Assembly: GCA_963663145.1 (NCBI GenBank)
Contig: OY760134.1
Coordinates: forward strand, 1,674,001 to 1,738,000
Source: Azotimanducus sp963663145
GTDB taxonomy: Bacteria > Pseudomonadota > Gammaproteobacteria > Pseudomonadales > Azotimanducaceae
Direction: 5' to 3'
DNA length: 64,000 nucleotides
The notes below the pieces were generated by a model. It saw nothing but the letters and a program-made list of their open reading frames with translations, ran no database searches and was not told the DNA's origin. The position numbers and the translations under genes were made by a program. Shown here piece by piece: positions 53,636 through 61,671 of the stretch. Position 1 is the first letter of the stretch, and every line of letters starts with the position of its first letter.

Positions 53636-53889
53636 GAATCGTATGCCTTCGCAAGGTGCTCATCGTGTTTTTCCGCCGCGTCGGGATATCCCGAATGAAA
53701 ACCCCCGGTCAGGGCGCTCGCGCGGGCAAGTAGGGCGCGACGCTCTCGCACGGGCCGGCGCGCCAAGTACTCGGCAACGCTCTCACGCACCAGATCAGCG
53801 ACTGAGCGATCTTCATTGCGCGCACGAGCTTTGAGTTCTCTCGCTTGGTCATGCGTCAGTTGGATCTGTGTTCTGACAAGTGATGACAT
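53632..53889 (-). CDS. Ribbon-helix-helix antitoxin of second VapBC pair
   Basis: An 85-residue protein: LVRTQIQLTHDQARELKARA, then RSVADLVRESVAEYLARRP, a standard RHH/CopG fold, followed by a C-terminal tail that binds the toxin. ATG 53889 fits the family; the longer frame from 53919 is unlikely. It should repress its own promoter in 53890-54007, a gap of about 120 bases in which I see no other feature. Confidence 0.82.
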   Translation of the reverse strand: MSSLVRTQIQLTHDQARELKARARNEDRSVADLVRESVAEYLARRPVRERRALLARASALTGGFHSGYPDAAEKHDEHLAKAYDS

Positions 53890-54007
53890 GATTACACTTT
53901 CAACAATATGATGTCCCAATAGTGCTGTGCAAGGTGTGCTTTGTCAACCGACCACGCACCGACCATGCTCCTCCAATGGGTCAGACCGCTGCTTGCAGCC
54001 TTAGTAC

Positions 54008-55180
54008 TTAGATAATCTGCGCATAACCGGCGATGATTTGGTCGATTTCCCCGCGACTGTGCGCGGCCGACAGGCTGCACCTTAAGAGTGAGTACTGGCC
54101 TGGGGTTGCGGGAGGCACCACCAAATTGACGTAGACACCTGCGCTCAAGAGCTTGCGCCAAGCGTCAAGCGCTCGGCCCGCATCGTCAAATCTCGCCGCC
54201 ACCACGGGCCCCGGTTCGGGCCCCAAGGCGAGGCCGAGCTTCTCAAGCGAGGCATACACCTGCTCATAATTGTCCTTAAGTCGCTCACGCAGTTCCGGCC
54301 GACGGCGCATCACCTCAAGCGCCGCGCGCACCGTCGCAATGGATGTTGGCGTCGAAGAGGCGGTGAACATGTAGGCACGCATGGAGTGGCGCACCGCCTC
54401 AAGTTCTGCATGATTGCTGACACAATAGCCCCCCACGCTGCCGAGGCTCTTGCTGAATGTGCCGAGCACAAAGTCCATCTCCTGTAAGCAACCCTCCTGT
54501 TCGGCAAGCCCAAGCCCGTTTGGCCCCAAGATTCCGAAGGAGTGCGCCTCGTCAATCATCAGATAAGCCCCGAATTCACGCTTCACCTCAAGGATGTCCC
54601 GAATCGGCGCCCGATCGCCGAGCATGGAGAAAATACCCTCGGTGATGATCAGCAGGTTGTTCGCTTTCGATTGCAAACGCTTGACACGCTTCGCCAAGTC
54701 CGCCGCATCGTTGTGCCTGAACCTATGCACATCCGCACCGCTCATCTTGGCCCCATCGTAGATGCTCGCGTGAGAGTCCGCATCCATGACGATGGCGTCG
54801 CCCCGCTCCACCAAGGTAGAAATGATGCCAAGATTGGCCTGATAGCCGGTGGTGAAGACGATGGCCGAGCGCAGGCCGAAAGCCTCCGCGAGCTCGTGCT
54901 CCAGCGCGCCATGCCCGGTATAACTGCCGTTCGCGAGCCGAGAGCCGGTAGTGCCGGTGCCGGATTCCGCCAGCGACTTCTGTCCAGCTTCTATGCAATT
55001 GGGGTCATAGGTCAGGCCCAGATAATTGTTGGTGCCGGCCAAGATCACCTCGCGGCCATCAATGACGCCGCTCGTGGGAGAAAGGGCGCGTTCGATAGGG
55101 GTTCCCACAGGCGCGACACCATCTTTGGTCAACTGATCGTAGAGTGCAGCGACTGCACGAAACTTATCAAAAATACTCAT
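54008..55180 (-). CDS. spt: Serine palmitoyltransferase-like alpha-oxoamine synthase
   Basis: A 390-residue PLP enzyme of the alpha-oxoamine synthase family. It condenses an amino acid with an acyl-thioester; for serine palmitoyltransferase, this is L-serine and palmitoyl donor to 3-ketosphinganine. The PLP lysine is Lys244 in GTFSKSLGSVGGY, with DEAHSFG (Asp210, His213) and the stacking His137 in DADSHASIYDG. The features GTTGSRLANGSYTGHGALE, RAYMFTASSTPTSIATV and VYVNLVVPPATPGQYSLLRC are those of bacterial SPT rather than BioF or Kbl. The gene overlaps an acyl carrier protein gene upstream by four bases, as in other bacterial spt loci, suggesting that acyl-ACP is the donor. Confidence 0.85.
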   Translation of the reverse strand: MSIFDKFRAVAALYDQLTKDGVAPVGTPIERALSPTSGVIDGREVILAGTNNYLGLTYDPNCIEAGQKSLAESGTGTTGSRLANGSYTGHGALEHELAEAFGLRSAIVFTTGYQANLGIISTLVERGDAIVMDADSHASIYDGAKMSGADVHRFRHNDAADLAKRVKRLQSKANNLLIITEGIFSMLGDRAPIRDILEVKREFGAYLMIDEAHSFGILGPNGLGLAEQEGCLQEMDFVLGTFSKSLGSVGGYCVSNHAELEAVRHSMRAYMFTASSTPTSIATVRAALEVMRRRPELRERLKDNYEQVYASLEKLGLALGPEPGPVVAARFDDAGRALDAWRKLLSAGVYVNLVVPPATPGQYSLLRCSLSAAHSRGEIDQIIAGYAQII

Positions 55181-55428
55181 TGGGCCGCCTTCAGCGCAAT
55201 GAGCGTGAGATCCTCCACCGTCCTCACCTCCGCAAGTTCATTAATGGATAATGCGATGTCAAACTCATCCTCCAGCGCCTCGACCAACTCCATCACATCG
55301 AGTGATGTCAAACCCACATCATCGAGCAAGTCTGTTGATTCCGACACCTGAAGCCTCTTATTGTGGGCATCGCAATAGCCCTGAACGAGCCGCAGAACGG
55401 TTTTCTGACAGTCTTCCTTTTCGAGCAT
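55177..55428 (-). CDS. Dedicated acyl carrier protein
   Basis: An 83-residue acyl carrier protein. The phosphopantetheine Ser is in DDVGLTSLDVMELVEALEDE (about residue 42), within the helix-2 motif of ACPs. ATG 55428 (MLEKEDC) is preferred; 55437 and 55452 are alternatives. Its stop overlaps the serine palmitoyltransferase start (ATGA). Its start codon region overlaps that of the divergent ELM1-family gene. It probably carries the acyl chain for the condensation step. Confidence 0.85.
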   Translation of the reverse strand: MLEKEDCQKTVLRLVQGYCDAHNKRLQVSESTDLLDDVGLTSLDVMELVEALEDEFDIALSINELAEVRTVEDLTLIALKAAQ

Positions 55429-56506
55429 GGCGCACATGGTACGACAAAGCACTCGCCAACCTGCAAAAATATGGGCGGTACTTTCCTATCGTGCGGGCGA
55501 GAACTCGCAAATTCTCGGGCTCGCAAAGGCGTTGGGCGAGCCCTTCGAGACCAAGCGTCTCGACTACATATCTTGGGGCGCCTTAGGCAACCTCGCGCGT
55601 CGCGTTGGACTTTTCGGGATTGATCAATCACGATCCAGCCCGCTAGCGCCGCCTTGGCCGACATTAATCATCTCGGCAGGCTTGCGCAATGAACCCGTCT
55701 GCCGCTGGATCGCCAGGCAATCAGGTGGGCGCACCAGACTCGTGTTCCTCGGTCGTACCTGGACGGCGAGAAGCGAATTTGATCTCGTGATCACCACGCC
55801 GCAGTATCGCCTACCCGTCGAGCCAGGCGTCCTACAGAACCTTGGAACGCTTCATGGCATCAGCAAGGATCTTCTTGCCCATGAAGCCTCAAGGTGGGCA
55901 CCACTTCTGAACCCCGAAAATGCCCCTTGCATCGCCATTTTGCTTGGCGGGCACAGCGGACCCTACACCTTCGGAAAGCACGCCGCCAAGCGCCTCGCCC
56001 GACTTGCGGATGCACGGGCACGGCCGCAAGGCGCGCGGCTCCTAGTGACTTCGAGTTCGCGCACGCATCCCGAGGCGGTCGGCCTGTTGCAGGAATCTTT
56101 GTGTTCCCCTGTCGAGGTTCATCGCTACGGCGCTGGAGAGAATCCATACTTCGGGATGCTCGCACTCGCGCGGGAAATCATCGTCACGGGAGACTCGATC
56201 GCCATGTTGAGCGAAGCGATAGCCACCGAGAAGCCGATATGGATCTTCGATCTTGGCGCCGGAAAGGAGGCCATGAACAAGCTGGCCCCAGCGGGCGTTG
56301 TTGACCGCACCCTCAAGACAGAACTCTATCGCTTACTCATGCGCGTGGGGCCCGACCGCCTTAGCCGGGACCTGCGCTTGGTTCACGAACGATTGATTGC
56401 CGAGGGCCTGGCAGCTTGGCTTGAAGAGGGCGCATCCGCAGCTTCCGGCGGTCGAACCGGAGACATGGAGCGGGCGATTTCAAGCGTCCGGAAACTACTC
56501 GCTTAA
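55427..56506 (+). CDS. ELM1-family (GT-B-like) protein, copy 1
   Basis: A 359-residue protein of the ELM1 ('mitochondrial fission ELM1') family. IWAVLSYRAGENSQILGLAKAL is the N-terminal hallmark. It continues with a central IAILLGGHSGPYTFG, then a C-terminal RYGAGENPYFGMLALAREI, IVTGDSIAMLSEAIATEKPI resembling the donor-binding half of GT-B glycosyltransferases (D-S-x-x-M-x-x-E-A). The start must be ATG 55427 or 55436, because the first beta-strand follows at once. It converges with the ABC exporter gene, both stops sharing CTTAAG. Its biochemical role is unproven; glycosylation or modification of a lipid intermediate is an inference from position. Confidence 0.8.
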   Translation: MAHMVRQSTRQPAKIWAVLSYRAGENSQILGLAKALGEPFETKRLDYISWGALGNLARRVGLFGIDQSRSSPLAPPWPTLIISAGLRNEPVCRWIARQSGGRTRLVFLGRTWTARSEFDLVITTPQYRLPVEPGVLQNLGTLHGISKDLLAHEASRWAPLLNPENAPCIAILLGGHSGPYTFGKHAAKRLARLADARARPQGARLLVTSSSRTHPEAVGLLQESLCSPVEVHRYGAGENPYFGMLALAREIIVTGDSIAMLSEAIATEKPIWIFDLGAGKEAMNKLAPAGVVDRTLKTELYRLLMRVGPDRLSRDLRLVHERLIAEGLAAWLEEGASAASGGRTGDMERAISSVRKLLA

Positions 56507-58242
56507 GATTGATTGAAGCTTGCTTGAGGCGACTCACTCGCGCGCACCAAGCGCCCGTCTTCGATTCGATAAGTGCGATCCGCGACTTCGCGAAGCTCGC
56601 TGTGGTGAAACACCGCCAGTATCGCCATTTCCTTCTTAAGCGATTGCAAAATTCGTCCTATGTCACGCTCACTTTCGGGGTCGAGACCACTGGTGGCTTC
56701 GTCGAGAATGAGTAACCAAGGCTTGTGCAGAAGCGCGCGCGCGATCATAAGCCTCTGGCGCTGACCACCCGATAGCCGTGCCCCGCGCTCCCCGACCGGG
56801 CTGTCGAGACCGTCCGGCATAGCCGTTACCGCTGCCAAGAGCCCAGCCGACTCAAGGGCGTTTTCGATCTGCTGGTCCGAAACCGCTTGCTCGCCGAGTG
56901 TGACGTTGTTGCGCACCGAGTCATTCAGCACCAGATGTTCCTGCGGCACATAGCCTATGTGCGAGCGCCAACGGGCAAGATCGGTCTCTTCGAGTGCGAC
57001 TCCGTCAAGTTCCACGCATCCCGAATCAGGCTTCAGGAGGCCAGTGACGCAGTTGACAATACTGCTCTTTCCGGAGCCCGAAGGCCCCATCAAGGTCGTG
57101 ATAGATCCCACCGGAATATCCATGGACGCACCTTCAAGGACGCAGCGATCTTCAAACAGCAAGCGCACCTCATTGAGCCGAACTGACTGCCTTAGGTTTG
57201 GCGGCTTGGTGCCGCTCCAGGATTCGCCCTCTTCGTGCGCCGTCTTGATACTCGCTTTCAAAGACCAATAGGCACTGTCGCAGGCCATCATCTTTTGATA
57301 CTGCTTCTGTGCCTTCCCCAAGCTCACCATGACTCGGAGCAACATGATGGTGAGGGTCGTCACCGCCGCCGTCGTCATTCCGAAGAAGCTGAACGCCACA
57401 AACAGCCCGAGCGCGATCACCAATACGTAGAGTGGCTCCTGAGCGGCGGTGAGCGCCGCATTGCTCCACACCTCGCGACGCAAGGCACGATTGAGCCCTT
57501 CGGTGGAAGCGATCAACACCGAGCCAGCCAAGGCTTCGCGAGCAGACACCTTGAAGAGCTTGACCGCCTGCAGGGTGTCGGTCAAGCGCGAGATCAGGGT
57601 GCTGTAGAGCTTGGTTTGGCTCTTGCCGGCACGCCTTGCCATGCTTACCAGCCCGTGCATGGCGGCGGCGATGAACAGACTTCCCACCAGCGCGTAGAGG
57701 GTGGCTGCCCAAGACACCATGAACGCGGCCCCTATGTACACGATCGCCATCATGAGCAACGAGAGCGTGGTCATGCCGTATATGTAGCCGGTCGCGGCGC
57801 GCATGGCCTCGGTCGCCATGGCATTGGCGAGATTACCAATCGGTTGACTGACAAAATAGCGCCAGCGCGAGGCGAGCACGGCCTGCAGAAGTTCCAATCG
57901 CAGGTCCGTCGTCAGCCTAGCCGCCACGTAGCCTATGCGCTTGTTCGCCACCAGCACCAGCAGGCTCTTGAGGAGAATGCCCACAACAATAAGCACCAGC
58001 ATGGTCTGAAGATCTGCGCTCAATCCCAGCCATTCGATGAACGCGGTGAGGGTTTGCGCGAACTCGTCGCCGGCGGCGCCCATGCCTTGGGAGAACGCAC
58101 CATCTTCCGAATCCGCAAGATTGAGGATCGGCAACACAAGTGCCGCGCTCAATCCTTCAGCGAGGCTCGCGAGCAAGAGCGCCGGCAAGAGCACCAGCGT
58201 TTGCGCCGGATAGGCGCGCATGAATGCCATCAAGAGGCGCAT
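56503..58242 (-). CDS. MsbA-like ABC exporter (fused permease-ATPase)
   Basis: A 579-residue half-transporter. The N-terminal six-helix membrane domain spans about residues 15-300 (TLVLLPALLLASLAEGLSAA, LLMMAIVYIGAAFMVSWAAT, VIALGLFVAFSFFG). The ATPase domain has Walker A LMGPSGSGKSSI, the Q-loop GYVPQEHL, signature LSGGQRQRLMIARALL and Walker B WLLILDEATSGLD. It would act as a homodimer flipping a lipid or amphiphile across the inner membrane. It is the last gene of the leftward lptF/lptG-like operon, 6 bases after lptG. Given the adjacent serine palmitoyltransferase locus, a lipid substrate other than lipid A is attractive but unproven. Confidence 0.87.
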   Translation of the reverse strand: MRLLMAFMRAYPAQTLVLLPALLLASLAEGLSAALVLPILNLADSEDGAFSQGMGAAGDEFAQTLTAFIEWLGLSADLQTMLVLIVVGILLKSLLVLVANKRIGYVAARLTTDLRLELLQAVLASRWRYFVSQPIGNLANAMATEAMRAATGYIYGMTTLSLLMMAIVYIGAAFMVSWAATLYALVGSLFIAAAMHGLVSMARRAGKSQTKLYSTLISRLTDTLQAVKLFKVSAREALAGSVLIASTEGLNRALRREVWSNAALTAAQEPLYVLVIALGLFVAFSFFGMTTAAVTTLTIMLLRVMVSLGKAQKQYQKMMACDSAYWSLKASIKTAHEEGESWSGTKPPNLRQSVRLNEVRLLFEDRCVLEGASMDIPVGSITTLMGPSGSGKSSIVNCVTGLLKPDSGCVELDGVALEETDLARWRSHIGYVPQEHLVLNDSVRNNVTLGEQAVSDQQIENALESAGLLAAVTAMPDGLDSPVGERGARLSGGQRQRLMIARALLHKPWLLILDEATSGLDPESERDIGRILQSLKKEMAILAVFHHSELREVADRTYRIEDGRLVRASESPQASFNQS

Positions 58243-58248
58243 ACCAAG

Positions 58249-59367
58249 CTATACCCGGTGCCCAAAGTAGCGAATACTCAGCCCGGCGGCGCATCCGATG
58301 AGCAGGACCGGCAGGGCGGCCGAAAGCAGTGCCGGCGCACTGATCAACAAAGAGACCGAAGCGGTGAAGTTACCGAGCAACCAAACGGCGATACCGGTAC
58401 CAGCGCCAATTGCCAAGCGCATGCCGAAGCCCTCCGAGCGGACGTTGCCAAACGCCATAGGCACCGTGAGCAATCCCATCGCCAGCACCGCAAGCGGGGC
58501 AATCATCCGTTGCCAGAACAAGAGTTGCGCATCGTTGGCCGAGAGGTTGTCGGCGAGCAGCGCATCCACTCGCGCACTGAGCTGGGAAAGGCTGAGCGAA
58601 GACAAGGGCAAGGGTTGTATGCGACCGGGCGCGTCGGCGCGCACGGAATCCGAGCTGCTTCCTGACTCGGTTGTTATTACCGTCGGCGGGGACCAATCTT
58701 GCGAAGCGCTTCGACCCACCGCTTCGCCGGCATCACTGAACTCGCGTGTCTCAACATTGCTGAGCGCCCAGCGACCCGACTCCATGATCTCGGCGCTCTC
58801 GGCTCGGTGGTAACGTCTCAAAGGGCCGGACGGTTCAAACTCCAAGATGAGAATCGATTCCGGGTCCTTACCGGCACCAAGCCGGTCCGCCTTCAGGTAC
58901 CAATAGTCGCCGCGCACCCAAAAGCCGCCGCCGCGCAGGAGTTCCGCTCGCCCGGATTTGAGCAGCATGCGCTGCAACTCCGCCTCCTTGTAGAGTGGAG
59001 GTGCCACCCACTGAGCGAGGCCAAGCGCCAACATGCCAAGACAAGCAGAAGCAAGCGCCGAGGCGCGAACCCCCTGCATGATGGAAAGGCCGGCAGTGCT
59101 CATCACAAGCGCTTCGTGACGGCGCGAAAGGTTTGAGAGTGCCAAAAGTCCGCCGAGAAAAGCCACGAACGGCAGCAATTCAAGCAATGTACTGAAACTC
59201 GTCATACCCACATACCAAGCGGCGTGGTGAAGCCTATAGCTGCCCTCTCCCAAATTGTCGATCTCGCGCACCAGCCCAAAAACAAAGAAAAAGGCCGTCA
59301 GTGCAAGTGCCGCAATGAGATAACCCTTGGCGAGTTCGACAAATATGTATTTCGTCAGTAGGCGCAT
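58249..59367 (-). CDS. lptG: LptG-like permease (YjgP/YjgQ family)
   Basis: A 372-residue membrane protein. It starts MRLLTKYIFVELAKGYLIAAL, a family hallmark, has an N-terminal pair and a C-terminal set of transmembrane helices, and a large periplasmic domain (about residues 120-270) containing GGFWVRGDYWYLKADRLG. The helix MIAPLAVLAMGLLTVPMAF is conserved. LptF and LptG form the permease of the LPS extractor LptB2FG. It overlaps the lptF-like stop by one base (TAATG). The canonical neighbours pepA and holC are absent; the context is sphingolipid/ABC/ELM1 genes instead. Confidence 0.82.
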   Translation of the reverse strand: MRLLTKYIFVELAKGYLIAALALTAFFFVFGLVREIDNLGEGSYRLHHAAWYVGMTSFSTLLELLPFVAFLGGLLALSNLSRRHEALVMSTAGLSIMQGVRASALASACLGMLALGLAQWVAPPLYKEAELQRMLLKSGRAELLRGGGFWVRGDYWYLKADRLGAGKDPESILILEFEPSGPLRRYHRAESAEIMESGRWALSNVETREFSDAGEAVGRSASQDWSPPTVITTESGSSSDSVRADAPGRIQPLPLSSLSLSQLSARVDALLADNLSANDAQLLFWQRMIAPLAVLAMGLLTVPMAFGNVRSEGFGMRLAIGAGTGIAVWLLGNFTASVSLLISAPALLSAALPVLLIGCAAGLSIRYFGHRV

Positions 59368-60428
59368 TAGCCGAGCGCGGGCCTTCGGAACAGAAACACA
59401 ATGGTGAACAGGAGCACCGCATGCACCCACCAGAGTCCTGGCAGGGCACCGACCAAGCCACTCTCAACCCAACCCTTTGCAATGATCGCCAGATTGAACA
59501 CCACGGCGTAGGCAAGGATGGCGATGATCATCTGACCGAATCGACTCCTTCGAGCCGCATTTCTGGCCAGAGGCACCGCGAGAACGCCCAGTAGGAAGGA
59601 CAGCAAGGGCAAGGAAAAGCGCCACTGCAACTCGGCAATCTCTTTCGGGTCTTCGGAGGCGAACAAGACTTCAGTGGATTTCGCACGCCGATCGCGCACA
59701 CCCGTCGCCGCTTGCGGCGATTCGAGCCTTAGTTCCAGGCGCTCGTAGGTGTACTCATGATCTAACCCCTGGCCAAGCCGGTAGGCGTAGCCATCGATCA
59801 ATTCAATGCGTCGCTCTCCACTGCTCGTGCCGTCACGGCTTGGCACCCTGAGCAAGCGTCCTTCTCTCGCTCGAATGACGCGAGACCCGTCCTTCGCTTC
59901 GCCTTGGACGAACACATCGAACATGACTTCGCCATCGACCCCGCCGACGCTCAAGGTCAGCTCGGAATCTCCCAAGGGATAAAAGCGGCCGGGCACGAGA
60001 TTTTCCGGCTGTAGGCGTTGCGCGGACTCCGCCTCCAAGGCATAGCTGATCTCGTAGGCAATGGGTCGCACACTAAGGGACAGGACACCAATGAGGATGG
60101 CCAAGGGAATCAACAGCTTGCAGAGGGTGGCGGCCGTGCGCGCCTCACTCCATCCGGTGGCATGGAAGACGACCAGCTCCGAATCCCGGTACATGCGACC
60201 CAATCCATCCACCACGCCAAAGTAAAGGGCGCTCGGAATCAGTACCTCGCAGGCAATGAGCGTCTGCACCAAGAGAAGCTGAGGCAGTGAGGAAGCGGAC
60301 AAGAGCCGACCCACGGCATCATTCAAGAGGTCGGCGGTGGCAAAGAAAACGAACAGTGCAACCAGCAACGCCAGCGCCACCGCAATGGGCTTCAAGACAG
60401 ACTGATGCAGATAGCGGTCGGCAATCAC
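59367..60428 (-). CDS. lptF: LptF-like permease (YjgP/YjgQ family)
   Basis: A 353-residue membrane protein starting at GTG 60428 (MIADRYLHQSVLKPIAVAL). Transmembrane segments: LALLVALFVFFATADLLNDA, LLVQTLIACEVLIPSALYFG, LLIPLAILIGVLSLS, and C-terminal LPLLSFLLGVLAVPLARNAA, IIAILAYAVVFNLAIIAKG and VHAVLLFTIVFLFR. The periplasmic domain, about residues 130-260, is beta-rich. The LSFLLGVLAVPLA motif is shared with the LptG-like partner. First gene of the leftward unit. The 50-base gap to the divergent ELM1-family gene (60479) must hold both promoters. Confidence 0.82.
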   Translation of the reverse strand: MIADRYLHQSVLKPIAVALALLVALFVFFATADLLNDAVGRLLSASSLPQLLLVQTLIACEVLIPSALYFGVVDGLGRMYRDSELVVFHATGWSEARTAATLCKLLIPLAILIGVLSLSVRPIAYEISYALEAESAQRLQPENLVPGRFYPLGDSELTLSVGGVDGEVMFDVFVQGEAKDGSRVIRAREGRLLRVPSRDGTSSGERRIELIDGYAYRLGQGLDHEYTYERLELRLESPQAATGVRDRRAKSTEVLFASEDPKEIAELQWRFSLPLLSFLLGVLAVPLARNAARRSRFGQMIIAILAYAVVFNLAIIAKGWVESGLVGALPGLWWVHAVLLFTIVFLFRRPALG

Positions 60429-60478
60429 CTGCCTAGCCTAGATCACGTTCACCCTCATCTTATCAGGCGAAGCGGAGG

Positions 60479-61621
60479 ATGACCCCCTTCAAGCGGGGAG
60501 ACATCCGCTCTTCATTCGATACTGCTGTATTGTTGAATCTTTTGCACACCACGCGCTTGAGTAGTCAAGAGGCACAGCAGACCGAGAGCGGGCCAACGAT
60601 TTGGTCCTTGATCGGAAACAAGGCGGGCGACAACGCACAAATGCGTGCGTTGGCGCAGTCGCTCGGCGACTGCCATCGAGAGATTCCCCTGCACTATTCA
60701 GTTTGGGAATTGCCGGTGACGCTCTCCGCAAGACCCAGCCTGTTTGGCCTATCCGCTAGAACGCGCAGCCACATCAAACCGCCCTGGCCAGACTTGTTGT
60801 TGACGGCGGGACGACGCAATGAAGCGGCGGCTTTGTGGATTGCGAAAGCTTCGCGGGGAAGCACCAAGCTTGTACAACTCGGAAGACCTTGGCATCACCC
60901 AGATCGCTTCGACCTTGTGCTCACAACCCCTCAGTACATGCTAGCGGCGGCGGAGAAAATCTTCATCCTCGATCTGCCGCTCAACACGGCTGCCTTTGAG
61001 CGAAACGTCTCATCGCGTTTCGATCACCTCCCAAGACCTCATCTCGCGCTGCTCATAGGTGGTCATAGTGGCGCGCTGACCTTGCATGAGCCACTCGCGA
61101 GGGAACTCCTTGGACACGCCAGCAGGCTCACCAATACACTTTCAGGCAGCTTACTTGTGTCTACCAGTGCTCGCACGCCAATCTCCACGATTCGGCTCCT
61201 GGATAATCTAGAAGCACCACATCACCTTTGGCGATGGGGAGAACCAAACAACCCCTACCAAGACTATCTCGCCAGCGCGGATGCCCTCATTGTCACCAGC
61301 GATAGCGCTTCCATGTTCGCCGACGCGCTCGCGACCTCAAAGCCGGTGCTGATTTTCGACTTGTCCGATTCTCGGTGGTGGCGCCATTTGCAAAGCTATC
61401 GATTGAAGGCCTTGACGCACCGACTCGCCATGCGCCTCGCACCCCGCCGAATGCGGCGAGATCTTGCGCGCATCCATGATCGAATGGTCGCGGCCAAACA
61501 TGCCGAGTGGCTCACCGGGGATGTCAGTGAACTGCCAAGCACGACACCTTTCGAGAATCGAGACCTTGAGCGGGCCGTCGCGGCGGTGCGGAGACTTGTT
61601 CACACCAAGCCGACAAGCTGA
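60479..61621 (+). CDS. ELM1-family (GT-B-like) protein, copy 2
   Basis: A 380-residue paralogue of the ELM1-family gene at 55.4 kb, with the same order of motifs: TIWSLIGNKAGDNAQMRALA, LALLIGGHSGALTLH, LLVSTSARTPISTIRLL, WGEPNNPYQDYLASADALIV, TSDSASMFADALATSKPVLI. It is only moderately similar to copy 1 overall, so the duplication is old. ATG 60479 has GGAGG immediately before it, with no spacing, so the true start may be a nearby downstream TTG. It is divergent from the lptF-like gene and followed by malate dehydrogenase 50 bases later. Function is unproven. Confidence 0.78.
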   Translation: MTPFKRGDIRSSFDTAVLLNLLHTTRLSSQEAQQTESGPTIWSLIGNKAGDNAQMRALAQSLGDCHREIPLHYSVWELPVTLSARPSLFGLSARTRSHIKPPWPDLLLTAGRRNEAAALWIAKASRGSTKLVQLGRPWHHPDRFDLVLTTPQYMLAAAEKIFILDLPLNTAAFERNVSSRFDHLPRPHLALLIGGHSGALTLHEPLARELLGHASRLTNTLSGSLLVSTSARTPISTIRLLDNLEAPHHLWRWGEPNNPYQDYLASADALIVTSDSASMFADALATSKPVLIFDLSDSRWWRHLQSYRLKALTHRLAMRLAPRRMRRDLARIHDRMVAAKHAEWLTGDVSELPSTTPFENRDLERAVAAVRRLVHTKPTS

Positions 61622-61671
61622 GTTCGGTCGCTGATTGCTACAATTCAGCCCTTTGAACCCGAGCCAAGCCT

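Noticed and set aside
54008..55180. BioF or 2-amino-3-ketobutyrate ligase as identity of the alpha-oxoamine synthase
   Set aside because: The linked acyl carrier protein and the C-terminal VNLVVPPATP-type segment match serine palmitoyltransferase; no biotin or threonine-catabolism genes are near.
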